Assembly: GCA_964472785.1 (NCBI GenBank)
Contig: CAYYMH010000048.1
Location: 1-31,558, forward strand
From: CAYYMH01 sp964472785
Lineage (GTDB): Bacteria; Zhuqueibacterota; Zhuqueibacteria; Thermofontimicrobiales; Thermofontimicrobiaceae
Direction: 5' to 3'
DNA: 31,558 bases
Part shown: positions 1 through 8,329 of the stretch, piece after piece
How the letters are laid out: each line of letters begins with the position of its first letter
How positions within the stretch are numbered: position 1 is the first letter of the stretch
Position numbers and translations under genes: made by a program
The notes under the pieces: model-generated
The model's database searches: none
Seen by the model: only the letters and a program-made list of their open reading frames with translations
Told to the model about the DNA's origin: nothing

Positions 1-75
1 CTAAAAGCAACGGATTTAAGATAATAAATCAGGGGTTCGAAGGCTCAGGTATCTGAATTCAACATACCAAAAATC

Positions 76-1338
76 TTAATCCCACCAGGCAATCTTCCGC
101 AATACAAAAAGCATCGGAAAATGGGGCGGCGACATATCCTGCAGTCGGGGATCCCAATGATAGTCTTTCAGGTAACCAGTGTTGCCATAATAGCCACCGA
201 ACGTTCCCACTGCTCCACGGGCATTTTGAATCAAACCACCGTGTAAATGCAGATCACCGTAACGGTAACGATCGTAATCATAAACCCAAAAGTTATTCGT
301 TGAAGAGGTGCTGGTATTCAATGTCATAATTGTCGCCTGGATTGTACGATCCTGACCAGTCTGGTTGTTGTAAACCACGACATCTTTTTCAGCCACTAAT
401 CCGATCATGTCATTTGAGTTCGGATTCGTCGCAGGATTGTCAGCGCAGGTGAGATCACCATTAACAAGGATATACCCTTTGGAACCGACTGTTACTTGCC
501 CGTTTACCTCGCCCTCAACAAAAATGTAAGGCCGATAATGGTAATGCACGTAGAGAACCCCATTTGTGCTTGATAAATCGTATGTTGTATATTCCCAACT
601 GCTGGGTGTACTGTAATAATTTTTGGCAGCAATATCCACTGTTCCGTTAGAATTAAATTCCATCCATACATATCGATTGTTAATATACATGCCTCCATTC
701 TGAGCCGCATCTATCATATCCTGTGGAATTGAGGTTGGCATGGTTAGTGCTGGCACACCCCATTCAGTGCCGCCTTGAAAATCTGGATTCGTGTATCCGG
801 AAGGATATTCCCGGTAAGGACTGCTCGAGCTATATTTTTGGTGACTGGTGACTTTTCCCCAAAACACCGGTTGACCGGCCATTTGAAAATAAGTGTTCGT
901 GTGAGCGGGTCCGAAAATGGTGTCTCCGGTGGTAAACCAGATATTCCCTTCCTGATTGGTAAAGTAAGCGTAACGTGAAAAAGAAGGCCTGGTTAAAAGT
1001 ACAACGACTGTATCCGAAAGGTTGTTGAAATTTCCGATACAGGTGACGTGCACATCGGTGGGACCGAGCGTTGCGTCTTCTGGCTCTCGTTCAATAAAAT
1101 AAGTATAACTGCCGTTATAAATGGAAACATTATTCGCACCCTGGGTTTCCTCAACATTAACCGTAAGTGCATTTAATGCAACATTGGCACCTGAATTGGC
1201 AATATTTCTGACATGATACTGATCATGCTTGTCAGCATAATTTTCAACACTACCGCGTACAAAACGGTTTGTCTGTAATTGGAGGATTGTTGTGCTGACA
1301 AAAAGTCCCAGCAGTATTAAAATAACATATTTTCCCAT
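76..1338 (-). CDS. PilX/MshP-like minor pilin, copy 2 (beta-helix type C-terminal domain)
   Basis: Last gene of the pilus operon, 420 residues. It begins MGK followed at once by a hydrophobic segment (about residues 4-20), then a polar helix, which is the layout of a PilX-type pilin helix with almost no leader. The rest is beta-rich: around residues 270-300 there is a repeated 'VEGEVNGQVTVGS..ILVNGDL' pattern and later 'GLVAEKDVVVYN', ending in an aromatic-rich tail with DPRL and PPHFP. This resembles DUF4900-like domains by recall. The N-terminus is related to the gene at 2622-3659 but the C-terminal domain is different. It starts 24 bases after the PilW-like gene and has no clear ribosome binding site, so it is probably translated by coupling. 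Likely a minor pilin that primes assembly or displays a surface domain; exact role is inferred. Confidence 0.75.
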   Translation of the reverse strand: MGKYVILILLGLFVSTTILQLQTNRFVRGSVENYADKHDQYHVRNIANSGANVALNALTVNVEETQGANNVSIYNGSYTYFIEREPEDATLGPTDVHVTCIGNFNNLSDTVVVLLTRPSFSRYAYFTNQEGNIWFTTGDTIFGPAHTNTYFQMAGQPVFWGKVTSHQKYSSSSPYREYPSGYTNPDFQGGTEWGVPALTMPTSIPQDMIDAAQNGGMYINNRYVWMEFNSNGTVDIAAKNYYSTPSSWEYTTYDLSSTNGVLYVHYHYRPYIFVEGEVNGQVTVGSKGYILVNGDLTCADNPATNPNSNDMIGLVAEKDVVVYNNQTGQDRTIQATIMTLNTSTSSTNNFWVYDYDRYRYGDLHLHGGLIQNARGAVGTFGGYYGNTGYLKDYHWDPRLQDMSPPHFPMLFVLRKIAWWD

Positions 1339-1362
1339 ACTTGTTTACTCTGTCGGATAAAT

Positions 1363-1953
1363 TTATTGATTCGAAAAACGGATGAGTAAATTTTTGGGAA
1401 TTATTCGGGTTACGTATTTTGCACCTGAATAATCACCTTTAAAACCTTCTCTGCTCTGGAAACCTATTGAGAGTTCAATTTCGCGAATGACGGACAGCGA
1501 ATCTGAACAAACCGGCGTAGGCAGTTGCAGCCCATGAGCATTAAAATATTTCAGATTAAAGCTGGTTAAACCTAATGCTACACCCATTGCTGAGTTGCCA
1601 TTTACTTTGCGAATCAACTTAAGGTCGTTCGGATTCGGTGTGTTCTCTGCCAGTTCGGTGTAATACTCGACGCTGATAGAGTCGAATTGTGAGCCCGGAT
1701 CCTGATCATACGCAAGGATGATATGTGACGTGTCCGCGAGCAAAATTCCACCGAAAGGATTGATCAAACTATGTCCTATTTTCCGAATATCATATTCAAG
1801 AACATCTGTCAAATTGTGCAAACTCTCTTGAGTTTCCAAAGCCTGACGCGTTAGAATATTATTCTCCTTGGTGTTTGCATCAATTTTGAGAGCAATTAAA
1901 GCAACCATAGCCGCGAAAATCATGGCTATTAATGTATCTCTGAGTGCATTCAT
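1363..1953 (-). CDS. PilW/MshO-like minor pilin, copy 2
   Basis: A 196-residue protein with an N-terminal hydrophobic helix (about 7-24) and a beta-rich remainder. It lacks the usual GFTLIE prepilin site. It is a clear paralogue of the gene at 3705-4289: both have a DSIS..YY stretch, an L.RK.N motif near residue 120, a 'FNL.Y' strand and a final I.E/V.L...SR/QY segment. The position between a PilV-like and a PilX-like gene matches the V-W-X order of minor pilin operons, and the mshD-mshO-mshP order of MSHA pili. Likely a minor pilin of the tip or priming complex. No strong ribosome binding site is visible upstream. Confidence 0.7.
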   Translation of the reverse strand: MNALRDTLIAMIFAAMVALIALKIDANTKENNILTRQALETQESLHNLTDVLEYDIRKIGHSLINPFGGILLADTSHIILAYDQDPGSQFDSISVEYYTELAENTPNPNDLKLIRKVNGNSAMGVALGLTSFNLKYFNAHGLQLPTPVCSDSLSVIREIELSIGFQSREGFKGDYSGAKYVTRIIPKNLLIRFSNQ

Positions 1954-1988
1954 ATCTTTGATTTAGTTAAAATGTTCATATTAAAATT

Positions 1989-2492
1989 TTAATCCGTATA
2001 AAAATAATGATAACAAAATAATCTTCTCATCGTTATCGAATTTGAAGGAACTTCATTTAAATGTGGTGATGAAACAGTAGCAACCATCCTTTTGTAATAG
2101 GTTCGGGATGTTGTAGGTTGATCCGGCGTTGCTAAATTTACATAATTTACTGTAACATTGATTGTATAAGGAATATAACCGGAAGTTGTGTCGGTTAAGC
2201 TCAAGTTGTGATAATCATCGACATCATCAAAATTCGGATAATATTCTCCGGTGTCCGGCCCGAGATTACTGGCGTAAGTGAATGAAGACGGAATAGTGGC
2301 TGAACTGTTTTCATCAAAATTCAAAATTTCAGCCTGTTCGATGTATCGCTGCGCAATAGCAAAAGCGTCCAGAATCTGTTCGCTTTGATACATCGTTGAT
2401 TGATTTGCTGTCATCGAATGATTCAAGGAAACGGCAAAAATAGTCAGTAACACTAAACCGCCGATAACAAGAATTGTTTCTCCTGAGTGCAT
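1989..2492 (-). CDS. PilV/MshD-like minor pilin, copy 2
   Basis: A 167-residue protein with an N-terminal hydrophobic helix (about 6-24) that starts MHSGETIL, so a G at position 4 could serve as a very short leader, but the canonical F+1/E+5 pattern is missing. Residues 87-96 read NFDDVDDYHN, a motif I associate with the MshD family, and it stands at exactly the same residue numbers as in the paralogue at 4297-4785. An upstream FDEN motif is also shared. It opens the second copy of the V-W-X module; 129 bases separate it from the end of the first copy, with only short inverted repeats in the gap. Confidence 0.72.
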   Translation of the reverse strand: MHSGETILVIGGLVLLTIFAVSLNHSMTANQSTMYQSEQILDAFAIAQRYIEQAEILNFDENSSATIPSSFTYASNLGPDTGEYYPNFDDVDDYHNLSLTDTTSGYIPYTINVTVNYVNLATPDQPTTSRTYYKRMVATVSSPHLNEVPSNSITMRRLFCYHYFYTD

Positions 2493-2621
2493 TGCTGTTC
2501 TTTTTTCATTTGTTTAATAACTGAAGCACACTATTGTGAAAATCGATATTTAATTTAAAGTGACAACATATTACAATTAAGATAAAGTGAATCGGCAAAC
2601 AAAATATAACCGATAATGATT

Positions 2622-3659
2622 TTATTCATACCAGGATGAAAGACTAAACGTTACCAAGCTTGTTGTATTTGTTTTGGCGTTTTCAATTGTTTCGCAGCTA
2701 TATTTTATGTCGGCTGTACCTTTCAGCCGGGCAATTTTGTCACTTCCCCCCAATACAACACCACCCACTATTTGATTGGTACCGACTGAGTTAAATATTT
2801 CAGGTGTGGAGCCAATAACAAAAACCATCCCGTACCAGAAGAAATTTCCGGAAAGTGTCAATGTTCCGTCAATGATTAAGATTCCGTGTCCCACGACACC
2901 ACCGGAAAATTTTAAATCACCCTGTCCGTAAACAATGGTCGGACTGGTCTGAGAACCGAATGTAATAGAGCTGTATGTCGCTGCTGGTAAATAATGATCG
3001 GCTGCGGCAATCACCGGCGCCAGATAGGTCGATGGATCAGGAGTCTGGCGTACATGAACACTCGGATCCGAATCTATTCCGGTAACGTGAGCTTCCATTT
3101 TATCGTTGATTAGGTCATTTACCATATTTGAGCTGTCACCTCCGGAGGCAACGGCGACACCCGGTAAATCCGAACAGGTTGAAGTTGTGTCTCCGTTGTA
3201 GTCATGGTTATTTCCATCAATTAAAGGTGTACCGTTCAAATCCAGTATCGGATTTGGTCCCGGAAATGCAACAGCACTAACTATCGGTGGAATTTCAATC
3301 GCTGTGCCGAGTAAAGCAACTTGAATGGTACTACTTTCACGACCATAGTATGCAACGACACGAACATTTACGGTATCACCGATAGATGTGGTTGACGAGT
3401 CTGAACTAATAAAAACAGTATCAATCCCGCCTTCCACATATTGATCTGTTTCAGGAAATATGCCACGTAATGATTTATTTTTGTATAACTTTTTCAGATA
3501 ATTATTCATTGCTGATTGTGCAACATTTTGAGCAATAATAAGGCTGTAATAATTACGGACATTGGACATTGATTCAACCTGTCTTTCACTTAAAATAAGT
3601 CGGAAAAATCCTAAAGAAATTGATAATCCTAATACAATTATGATCGCCGCTTTGCCCAT
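2622..3659 (-). CDS. PilX/MshP-like minor pilin, copy 1
   Basis: A 345-residue protein starting MGK with an immediate hydrophobic stretch (4-22), then a helical region (25-60) typical of PilX. The C-terminal half (about 150-330) is beta-rich, with 'GHGILIIDGTLTLSGNFFWYG' type repeats split over short turns and small Gly/Asn-rich loops. This resembles the right-handed beta-helix domain attached to PilX-like proteins in deltaproteobacteria. Two cysteines (one near 162, one near 320) could form a disulphide. It closes the first V-W-X module. The C-terminal domain is not the same as in its counterpart at 76-1338. Probably a minor pilin carrying a surface-exposed domain; function inferred. Confidence 0.75.
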   Translation of the reverse strand: MGKAAIIIVLGLSISLGFFRLILSERQVESMSNVRNYYSLIIAQNVAQSAMNNYLKKLYKNKSLRGIFPETDQYVEGGIDTVFISSDSSTTSIGDTVNVRVVAYYGRESSTIQVALLGTAIEIPPIVSAVAFPGPNPILDLNGTPLIDGNNHDYNGDTTSTCSDLPGVAVASGGDSSNMVNDLINDKMEAHVTGIDSDPSVHVRQTPDPSTYLAPVIAAADHYLPAATYSSITFGSQTSPTIVYGQGDLKFSGGVVGHGILIIDGTLTLSGNFFWYGMVFVIGSTPEIFNSVGTNQIVGGVVLGGSDKIARLKGTADIKYSCETIENAKTNTTSLVTFSLSSWYE

Positions 3660-3704
3660 AATTTATTCTGCTGTTGTTTTAAACGATTAAAGAGAAAAGT
3701 TTAT

Positions 3705-4289
3705 TTACAAAGCGAGATTACGCGGAAAATAGGTCTTTTCCCAATAAGTACTTCCATAATTCTCGCTGTATTTATATTGACTTTCTACTCGTAATTCAAC
3801 TTTTATCCCCCGAATTTTATTCAACACACTAAGGTTGTTAATTTGACCGTAATTTAACTGTGCCATACTTGAATCATAATAGGTCAAATTGAAATGAACG
3901 ATACCCCAACTCACCTCAAGCGGATTTCCGTTGTTTATTTTCCGGTATAACTTTCTGATGTTGGGGTTTGTAGTTGTGCTTGCTGTCTGAATGTCTCCCA
4001 AATAATAACTAATCGAATCTATTGACCCATTATTGTCATGATCACTATACCAGGCAATCTGTGTTGAATCGAGAGAACCCGCCTTAAACCTGGGCGCCTG
4101 TTTCATATAACCGATCTTTAAAAAGTCGTGATCGATCATCTCCACAATTGATACAATTGCTTCCTGAGAGGATTTATCAAATGTAATTTGATGAGTGACC
4201 GATGAGACATTATCCTCAAAACCGACAACGATGAGCATAACTAATCCGAAAAGTATAATTGATAAAATTATGTGAAGTAATGTATCCAT
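3705..4289 (-). CDS. PilW/MshO-like minor pilin, copy 1
   Basis: A 194-residue protein with a hydrophobic N-terminal helix (4-24) starting at residue 1 and no leader that a PilD-type peptidase would normally recognise. Residues 86-96 read SDHDNNGSIDS, a polar DxDxNxS-like loop that could bind a metal, and it continues into ISYYL, which the paralogue at 1363-1953 shares. The start lies 7 bases after the stop of the PilV-like gene, so translation is probably coupled. Middle gene of the first minor pilin module. Confidence 0.7.
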   Translation of the reverse strand: MDTLLHIILSIILFGLVMLIVVGFEDNVSSVTHQITFDKSSQEAIVSIVEMIDHDFLKIGYMKQAPRFKAGSLDSTQIAWYSDHDNNGSIDSISYYLGDIQTASTTTNPNIRKLYRKINNGNPLEVSWGIVHFNLTYYDSSMAQLNYGQINNLSVLNKIRGIKVELRVESQYKYSENYGSTYWEKTYFPRNLAL

Positions 4290-4296
4290 AGGTTTA

Positions 4297-4785
4297 TTAC
4301 TTATAATAAGTTACGATAGATGAAAATGATAGTGAATCCGGATTGTGCATATATTTTGGATTTGTAGCAATGATCTTTACTCTTTTCAGAAATGTTCGAA
4401 ATGAAACATCATTTATCGGGCTTAATGGACTTGCATAACTAATAACGACATCCAACTGATAACCATCCACTCGAGGTGTATTTATTGTTGTCGAATAATT
4501 ATGGTAATCGTCCACATCATCAAACGGTGGTTCTCCGCTCTCGGGCCCGAAGCTGCTTTCAGGAGTCAACTGGGTCGGGAATTGGATAAATTGTCCGCCC
4601 AGCGTATTCTCATCAAATCCGCGCGATGTTATCTCATCCATCAACTGCTGCGCCAAACCGATTCCGGTAATCTGGATTTCATTTTCCATTATGGCGGTGT
4701 TGTTTGAAAAAATAATGTTGTTAACCGATAAAATTATGATTCCTAAAATGATAAAGGCTCCGATTAACAAAAGGTTCTGTATCAT
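4297..4785 (-). CDS. PilV/MshD-like minor pilin, copy 1
   Basis: A 162-residue protein starting MIQNLLLIGAF with the hydrophobic helix reaching the N-terminus (3-25). Residues 79-96 contain FGPESGEPPFDDVDDYHN, the MshD-like signature shared with the gene at 1989-2492. A single FDEN motif at 57-60 is also conserved between copies. It opens the minor pilin block, 117 bases after the Ig-repeat lipoprotein gene; that gap carries two overlapping inverted repeats. Likely minor pilin; canonical prepilin cleavage site absent. Confidence 0.72.
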   Translation of the reverse strand: MIQNLLLIGAFIILGIIILSVNNIIFSNNTAIMENEIQITGIGLAQQLMDEITSRGFDENTLGGQFIQFPTQLTPESSFGPESGEPPFDDVDDYHNYSTTINTPRVDGYQLDVVISYASPLSPINDVSFRTFLKRVKIIATNPKYMHNPDSLSFSSIVTYYK

Positions 4786-4810
4786 AAATTTATCTTAGAA
4801 TTATTTTATA

Positions 4811-4894
4811 AATCCATGCGGCACACTTTTGCAAGGATGGATTTTATGAGTTGTTCCTGTTGTTAGTTAATTGTTTTTAAAAGTGCACCGCATT
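4811..4894 (-). repeat. two overlapping inverted repeats in the gap before the minor pilin block
   Basis: Arms AAATCCAT (4811-4818) and ATGGATTT (4838-4845) form one perfect 8-bp stem. A second pair, 4817-4831 and 4880-4894, is complementary over 15 positions with two central mismatches. The left arm of the second pair lies mostly in the loop of the first, so the two folds exclude each other. There is no T-run after either on the minus strand, so this looks more like an RNA switch or processing site than a plain terminator. Confidence 0.45.
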
Positions 4895-4902
4895 TTATTT
4901 AA

Positions 4903-7900
4903 TCAACTTATTAGCAAATATATATAAACCGTCTCAGCAATCTTGCCGAACGGTGTTTTTAATTCAATTGTTACCTCTGCCACACCGGGTTCATCGTCAA
5001 TAGGATCCAAATTGTTCACCAATGTTGTTCGATAATAGGTGCTTCCGAAACCATAGGTTTCTTTATTCGACATTAATTCCTTTGGCGATACAGAGCCTTT
5101 GGAGGTTGATGCTGTAAGGCTGGATCCGGCTGCAGGTGGATTGCCGTTGATATCCCATACTTTAATATGAATTTGGGCTGTTTGACCAACGCGTAATGTG
5201 TCAACAGGCGGATCAATATAAACTTCATAATGCGCGATGGGACCACCAAAGACGACTTTTGTCGTCGCGAAGACTTTAGCTTCATTTCCGTTTTGATCCC
5301 GGCCATGGGTATAAGCTAAAATAATCGGGATACCATCATTCTCATCTGTTCCCCCGCAACTGTTCACCACCTGCCCGTATTCGAAATCCGGTAAAACAAT
5401 TGGTAAAAACACACTTGGATCGTTGGGATTTTCAATCGTATGCGGATCATAGTTATCATCCAGTGGGCACACGTAGGGTCGAGGCTGACCGGATGCTAAA
5501 ATAACTTTTCCCATTCCACGTTCGTTTGTACTGACATCGGTTGTGATGACGCCGCCGGTCGTTGTGAAATAGACTGTTGTGCCGCTTTCCACCGGATTGT
5601 TATATCTGTCGCCAATAAGTACGCTGACTTGATAGTCCATTAAATATGACCAGCCTTGCAGATTGAAATAATCTAACGTCAATGTCATGTGTGAAACGAC
5701 ATTGTTCGGATTTGACGGGTCAATCCAAATGTACGGCGGGCCGGATCGAATGACCAAATTAGTGGTCTGCGCCGCAACACTCGAATTATCAACTAATTCG
5801 GCTCGAATCTCAACAGTTCCGGAACGTATTCCCGATCTGAAACCAATGCTCGCTATTCCGTTCGACGTCATGATTGGTTCCGATTGGGAAGAGGGTTCCC
5901 CGCCAGCGACGACAAAACCGGCTCCGCCGCCCGGACCATTTTGCAGATAGAATTTCACCGGGACATCATGACCAATCGGTGTTCCCTGCACTCCCAAAAC
6001 TGTCGCTGTAATTACGGTTTGTTCCAGATTGCCGGTTTCTTTTACCCAGATAAAGCTCGGGTTCGCTGATAGCAGCAGGCTTTGGGGTGAATTTAAATAG
6101 AATTTGACCTCGGTCGTTCGGACGAATTGACCGTAACGTGCTCTCACCGTAGCAGTGCCCGGTTCAGTGGCTGATCGAAGTGTTAACTGGGCAACGCCCT
6201 GCTCATTTGTAGAAGCGCCAGTCGCAATATAGCCAATGTCCGAACTAAAGGTAATGTTGATTCCCGGAACCGCTAATTGGGATTCGGTTAGCTTCAACTG
6301 GACTGTTATTTCTGATGTAGATGAGCCGTCCGCCGGAATGGAATCGGGAGACGCATAAATTGTCATGGTTAATCCCAGTAGTTCAATGGTGTGCGTCGCG
6401 ACAGATGAACCGACATTCGCCGTGATTTCTTCGGTTGCATTAGATTCACCCAGATCGGTTGTGTAAGTCACAGTGGCTGATCCGGCAGAATTTGTCACAG
6501 CGGTTTCAGGAATTTCACCGTAAAGCGATGAGAAAAATATAGTGGCATCCGGTACCGGATTTCCGCTTTCATCCTTTACGAGCGCCGTAATTTCGGCAGT
6601 CGATGTGCCGTCTCGAAGTAGCTGGGTTTCACCGGATAGCTGTAAACCGGTTTGTGTTTCTGAAGCGACAAAAACTGCTTTGGATGTATCTTCAATTTCA
6701 TGGAATTTGGCTATAACCAGCACATTTGAATCTGCCTCAGTGCTGCTTCTCAATTCAGTGTAGGCTTTACCTTCACTGTTTGTCATAGCTGTTGTTTTCG
6801 AAATAGTGCCTCTGGTTGTTGAAAACTGAATTTCAGCATCGGGGATCGGCGCATTACTCGGTGAAAGTAATGTCGCTGTGAATGTCTGCCTGCTGGAACC
6901 ATTAGCTAACAACATCGTACTCTTCGGAGAAAGCGTGAGTGTCGGTGACAGGAATTGAACAGAAGCAACATCAATCAACTCCTGAAAAGCAGCAGTAACA
7001 ACGACATTTTCATTTGCTTCAAAACCACTTTTTAATGTCGCCGATATTTTTCCTTCAGAATTTGTCATGCCCTGCGACGGTGAAATAGTGCCAGCGCTGG
7101 TGGAAAACCGGATTTCAGCGCCAATGACCGGTGTGTTGTCCGGTAAAAATAATGAGGCTGTAAAACTCAACTGACTCGTTCCATCAGCCGCCAAGTTGCC
7201 GGTTTTGGGTGTCAGTGATAGTAGCGGTTCAATAAAACTGGCGTGTGCCGTGTCGGCAAAGGTATTTAATTCTGCAATCACCACAACATTAGTATCCACT
7301 TCGGCTGCGCTTGTCAGAGTAGCCGTAGCCAATCCTTCACTATTCGTTTTCATGCTGCTGGGAACAATGGTTCCTTTGGTTGTTGAAAATTTAATTTCTG
7401 CATTGACGATCGGCGTATTTTTTTGAGATTTCACAGCAACGGTGAACGTTTTTTTGGAACTACCGTCCGCGATTAAATAAGAAATTTTTGGAGATATATT
7501 CATCTGCGGTTCTTGATACTCGATTGTCAGTATTTTATGAAACACATCGCCATCACCGTATTCCAGATAAATCGTGTCTGTTAATGCTTCTTCAAAAGAT
7601 TTCAAATTGGTTTCAGCGGTACCCTGATCGTTGGTTTTGATGGAAGACGATATCGTCCCGTAAGCAGCGGCCAATGAAATAACAGCGTTGGTGATGGCTC
7701 GTTTACTGGTCGTTTCTTTTAGGGTCGTCTCTAATCTCGCGGTAGAAATACCGTCCGCTGGTAAGGCAGTAACATCAAATTTCGCAGTTAGGGTAATTCC
7801 TAAAAACATGATCGTGATACTGGCTTCGTTATCCCCGGCAGCCGTCGTTTTTTTTAAGTCAATCGGTTGAGCGGATTGATGCGAAAGGTCTTTTAATTTT

Positions 7901-8295
7901 AATTCAATTTTGACCGTGCCCAAATTCTTTTTCGGCAAACTTAATGAAGTATCCAGCACAGTGGCTGTTACTGTTGCTTCGATATCGTTTATGCTGGCGG
8001 CGCTTTTCAAAGTTGCGTAAGCGTTGCCTTCATTATCTGACATCGATTGTTCAGTAATCGAACCCGCCGTTGTTTCGAAATGGACAGGTAAATCCGAAGC
8101 CGGTTTTCCGGCTGAATCCCGAACCGCTGCAATAATAATGGTTGAGGAAACACCGTCTGCCAAAAGATAAGGGGCAACCGGTTCAAGATGGTCAAGCGAC
8201 TCTTTTTTTGAACCGACGATGTCATCACTTTCGCCGCACGACAAAGTCAACAGCACGGCTATTGCGACTAATATATAAATGGTTTTTTTTAACAT
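4903..8295 (-). CDS. large lipoprotein with about ten Ig-like (invasin Big_1-type) repeats
   Basis: Probable surface lipoprotein of 1130 residues. It starts with a positively charged N-region, a hydrophobic core and LTLSCGES, a lipobox-like cleavage site of the kind seen in outer-membrane lipoproteins. After a short linker come about ten Ig-like units. Numbered from the ATG 6 bases further upstream, they lie near 38-118, 172-262, 266-358, 359-452, 453-545, 550-643, 644-736, 738-852, 854-1020 and 1021-1132. Most carry 'ADG.S....T' at the start and 'TN.EG.A...L.S' near the end, the Big_1/invasin pattern. Units 3-5 are closest to one another. A GAGG stands 8 bases before the chosen ATG at 8295 but only 2 bases before the ATG at 8301. 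Position between secretin and minor pilins suggests an adhesin or outer-membrane partner of the pilus. No enzyme motif is seen. Confidence 0.8.
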   Translation of the reverse strand: MLKKTIYILVAIAVLLTLSCGESDDIVGSKKESLDHLEPVAPYLLADGVSSTIIIAAVRDSAGKPASDLPVHFETTAGSITEQSMSDNEGNAYATLKSAASINDIEATVTATVLDTSLSLPKKNLGTVKIELKLKDLSHQSAQPIDLKKTTAAGDNEASITIMFLGITLTAKFDVTALPADGISTARLETTLKETTSKRAITNAVISLAAAYGTISSSIKTNDQGTAETNLKSFEEALTDTIYLEYGDGDVFHKILTIEYQEPQMNISPKISYLIADGSSKKTFTVAVKSQKNTPIVNAEIKFSTTKGTIVPSSMKTNSEGLATATLTSAAEVDTNVVVIAELNTFADTAHASFIEPLLSLTPKTGNLAADGTSQLSFTASLFLPDNTPVIGAEIRFSTSAGTISPSQGMTNSEGKISATLKSGFEANENVVVTAAFQELIDVASVQFLSPTLTLSPKSTMLLANGSSRQTFTATLLSPSNAPIPDAEIQFSTTRGTISKTTAMTNSEGKAYTELRSSTEADSNVLVIAKFHEIEDTSKAVFVASETQTGLQLSGETQLLRDGTSTAEITALVKDESGNPVPDATIFFSSLYGEIPETAVTNSAGSATVTYTTDLGESNATEEITANVGSSVATHTIELLGLTMTIYASPDSIPADGSSTSEITVQLKLTESQLAVPGINITFSSDIGYIATGASTNEQGVAQLTLRSATEPGTATVRARYGQFVRTTEVKFYLNSPQSLLLSANPSFIWVKETGNLEQTVITATVLGVQGTPIGHDVPVKFYLQNGPGGGAGFVVAGGEPSSQSEPIMTSNGIASIGFRSGIRSGTVEIRAELVDNSSVAAQTTNLVIRSGPPYIWIDPSNPNNVVSHMTLTLDYFNLQGWSYLMDYQVSVLIGDRYNNPVESGTTVYFTTTGGVITTDVSTNERGMGKVILASGQPRPYVCPLDDNYDPHTIENPNDPSVFLPIVLPDFEYGQVVNSCGGTDENDGIPIILAYTHGRDQNGNEAKVFATTKVVFGGPIAHYEVYIDPPVDTLRVGQTAQIHIKVWDINGNPPAAGSSLTASTSKGSVSPKELMSNKETYGFGSTYYRTTLVNNLDPIDDEPGVAEVTIELKTPFGKIAETVYIYLLIS
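6667..7506 (-). repeat. three near-equal Ig-repeat units inside the lipoprotein gene
   Basis: Three consecutive coding units of 93-94 codons (about 280 bp each) encode near-superimposable sequences: 'ADG.S' or 'ANGSS', then 'F.A/V..', 'AEI.FST..GTI', 'TNSEG' and 'V.VIA/TA.F'. They are the least diverged units of the protein and so the most likely product of recent unequal crossing over. Confidence 0.7.
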
Positions 8296-8329
8296 TTTCA
8301 TGTCCTCGGACTAATTAAATATAAAGCAT

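Larger units (their letters stand above)
76..4785 (-). repeat. tandem duplication of a three-gene minor pilin module
   Basis: The order V-W-X occurs twice in a row: 4785-2622 and 2492-76. The V copies share FDEN and DDVDDYHN at the same residue numbers, the W copies share several motifs along their length, and the X copies share the MGK plus hydrophobic N-terminus. The copies are clearly diverged at DNA level, so the duplication is old. The third gene has a different C-terminal domain in each copy. Confidence 0.7.

Noticed and set aside
31..48. GGGGTTCGAAG, resembling a tRNA T-arm
   Set aside because: The pairing strand of the T-stem is missing and no acceptor or anticodon arm can be drawn.
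2560..2610. Inverted repeat ATCGG/CCGAT between the two minor pilin modules
   Set aside because: Only a 5-bp stem with a 14-base loop and no T-run; too weak for a terminator call.
4820..4834. Sigma-54-like sequence GGCAC..TTGCA on the plus strand
   Set aside because: GG and GC are one base too close, and no plus-strand gene follows.
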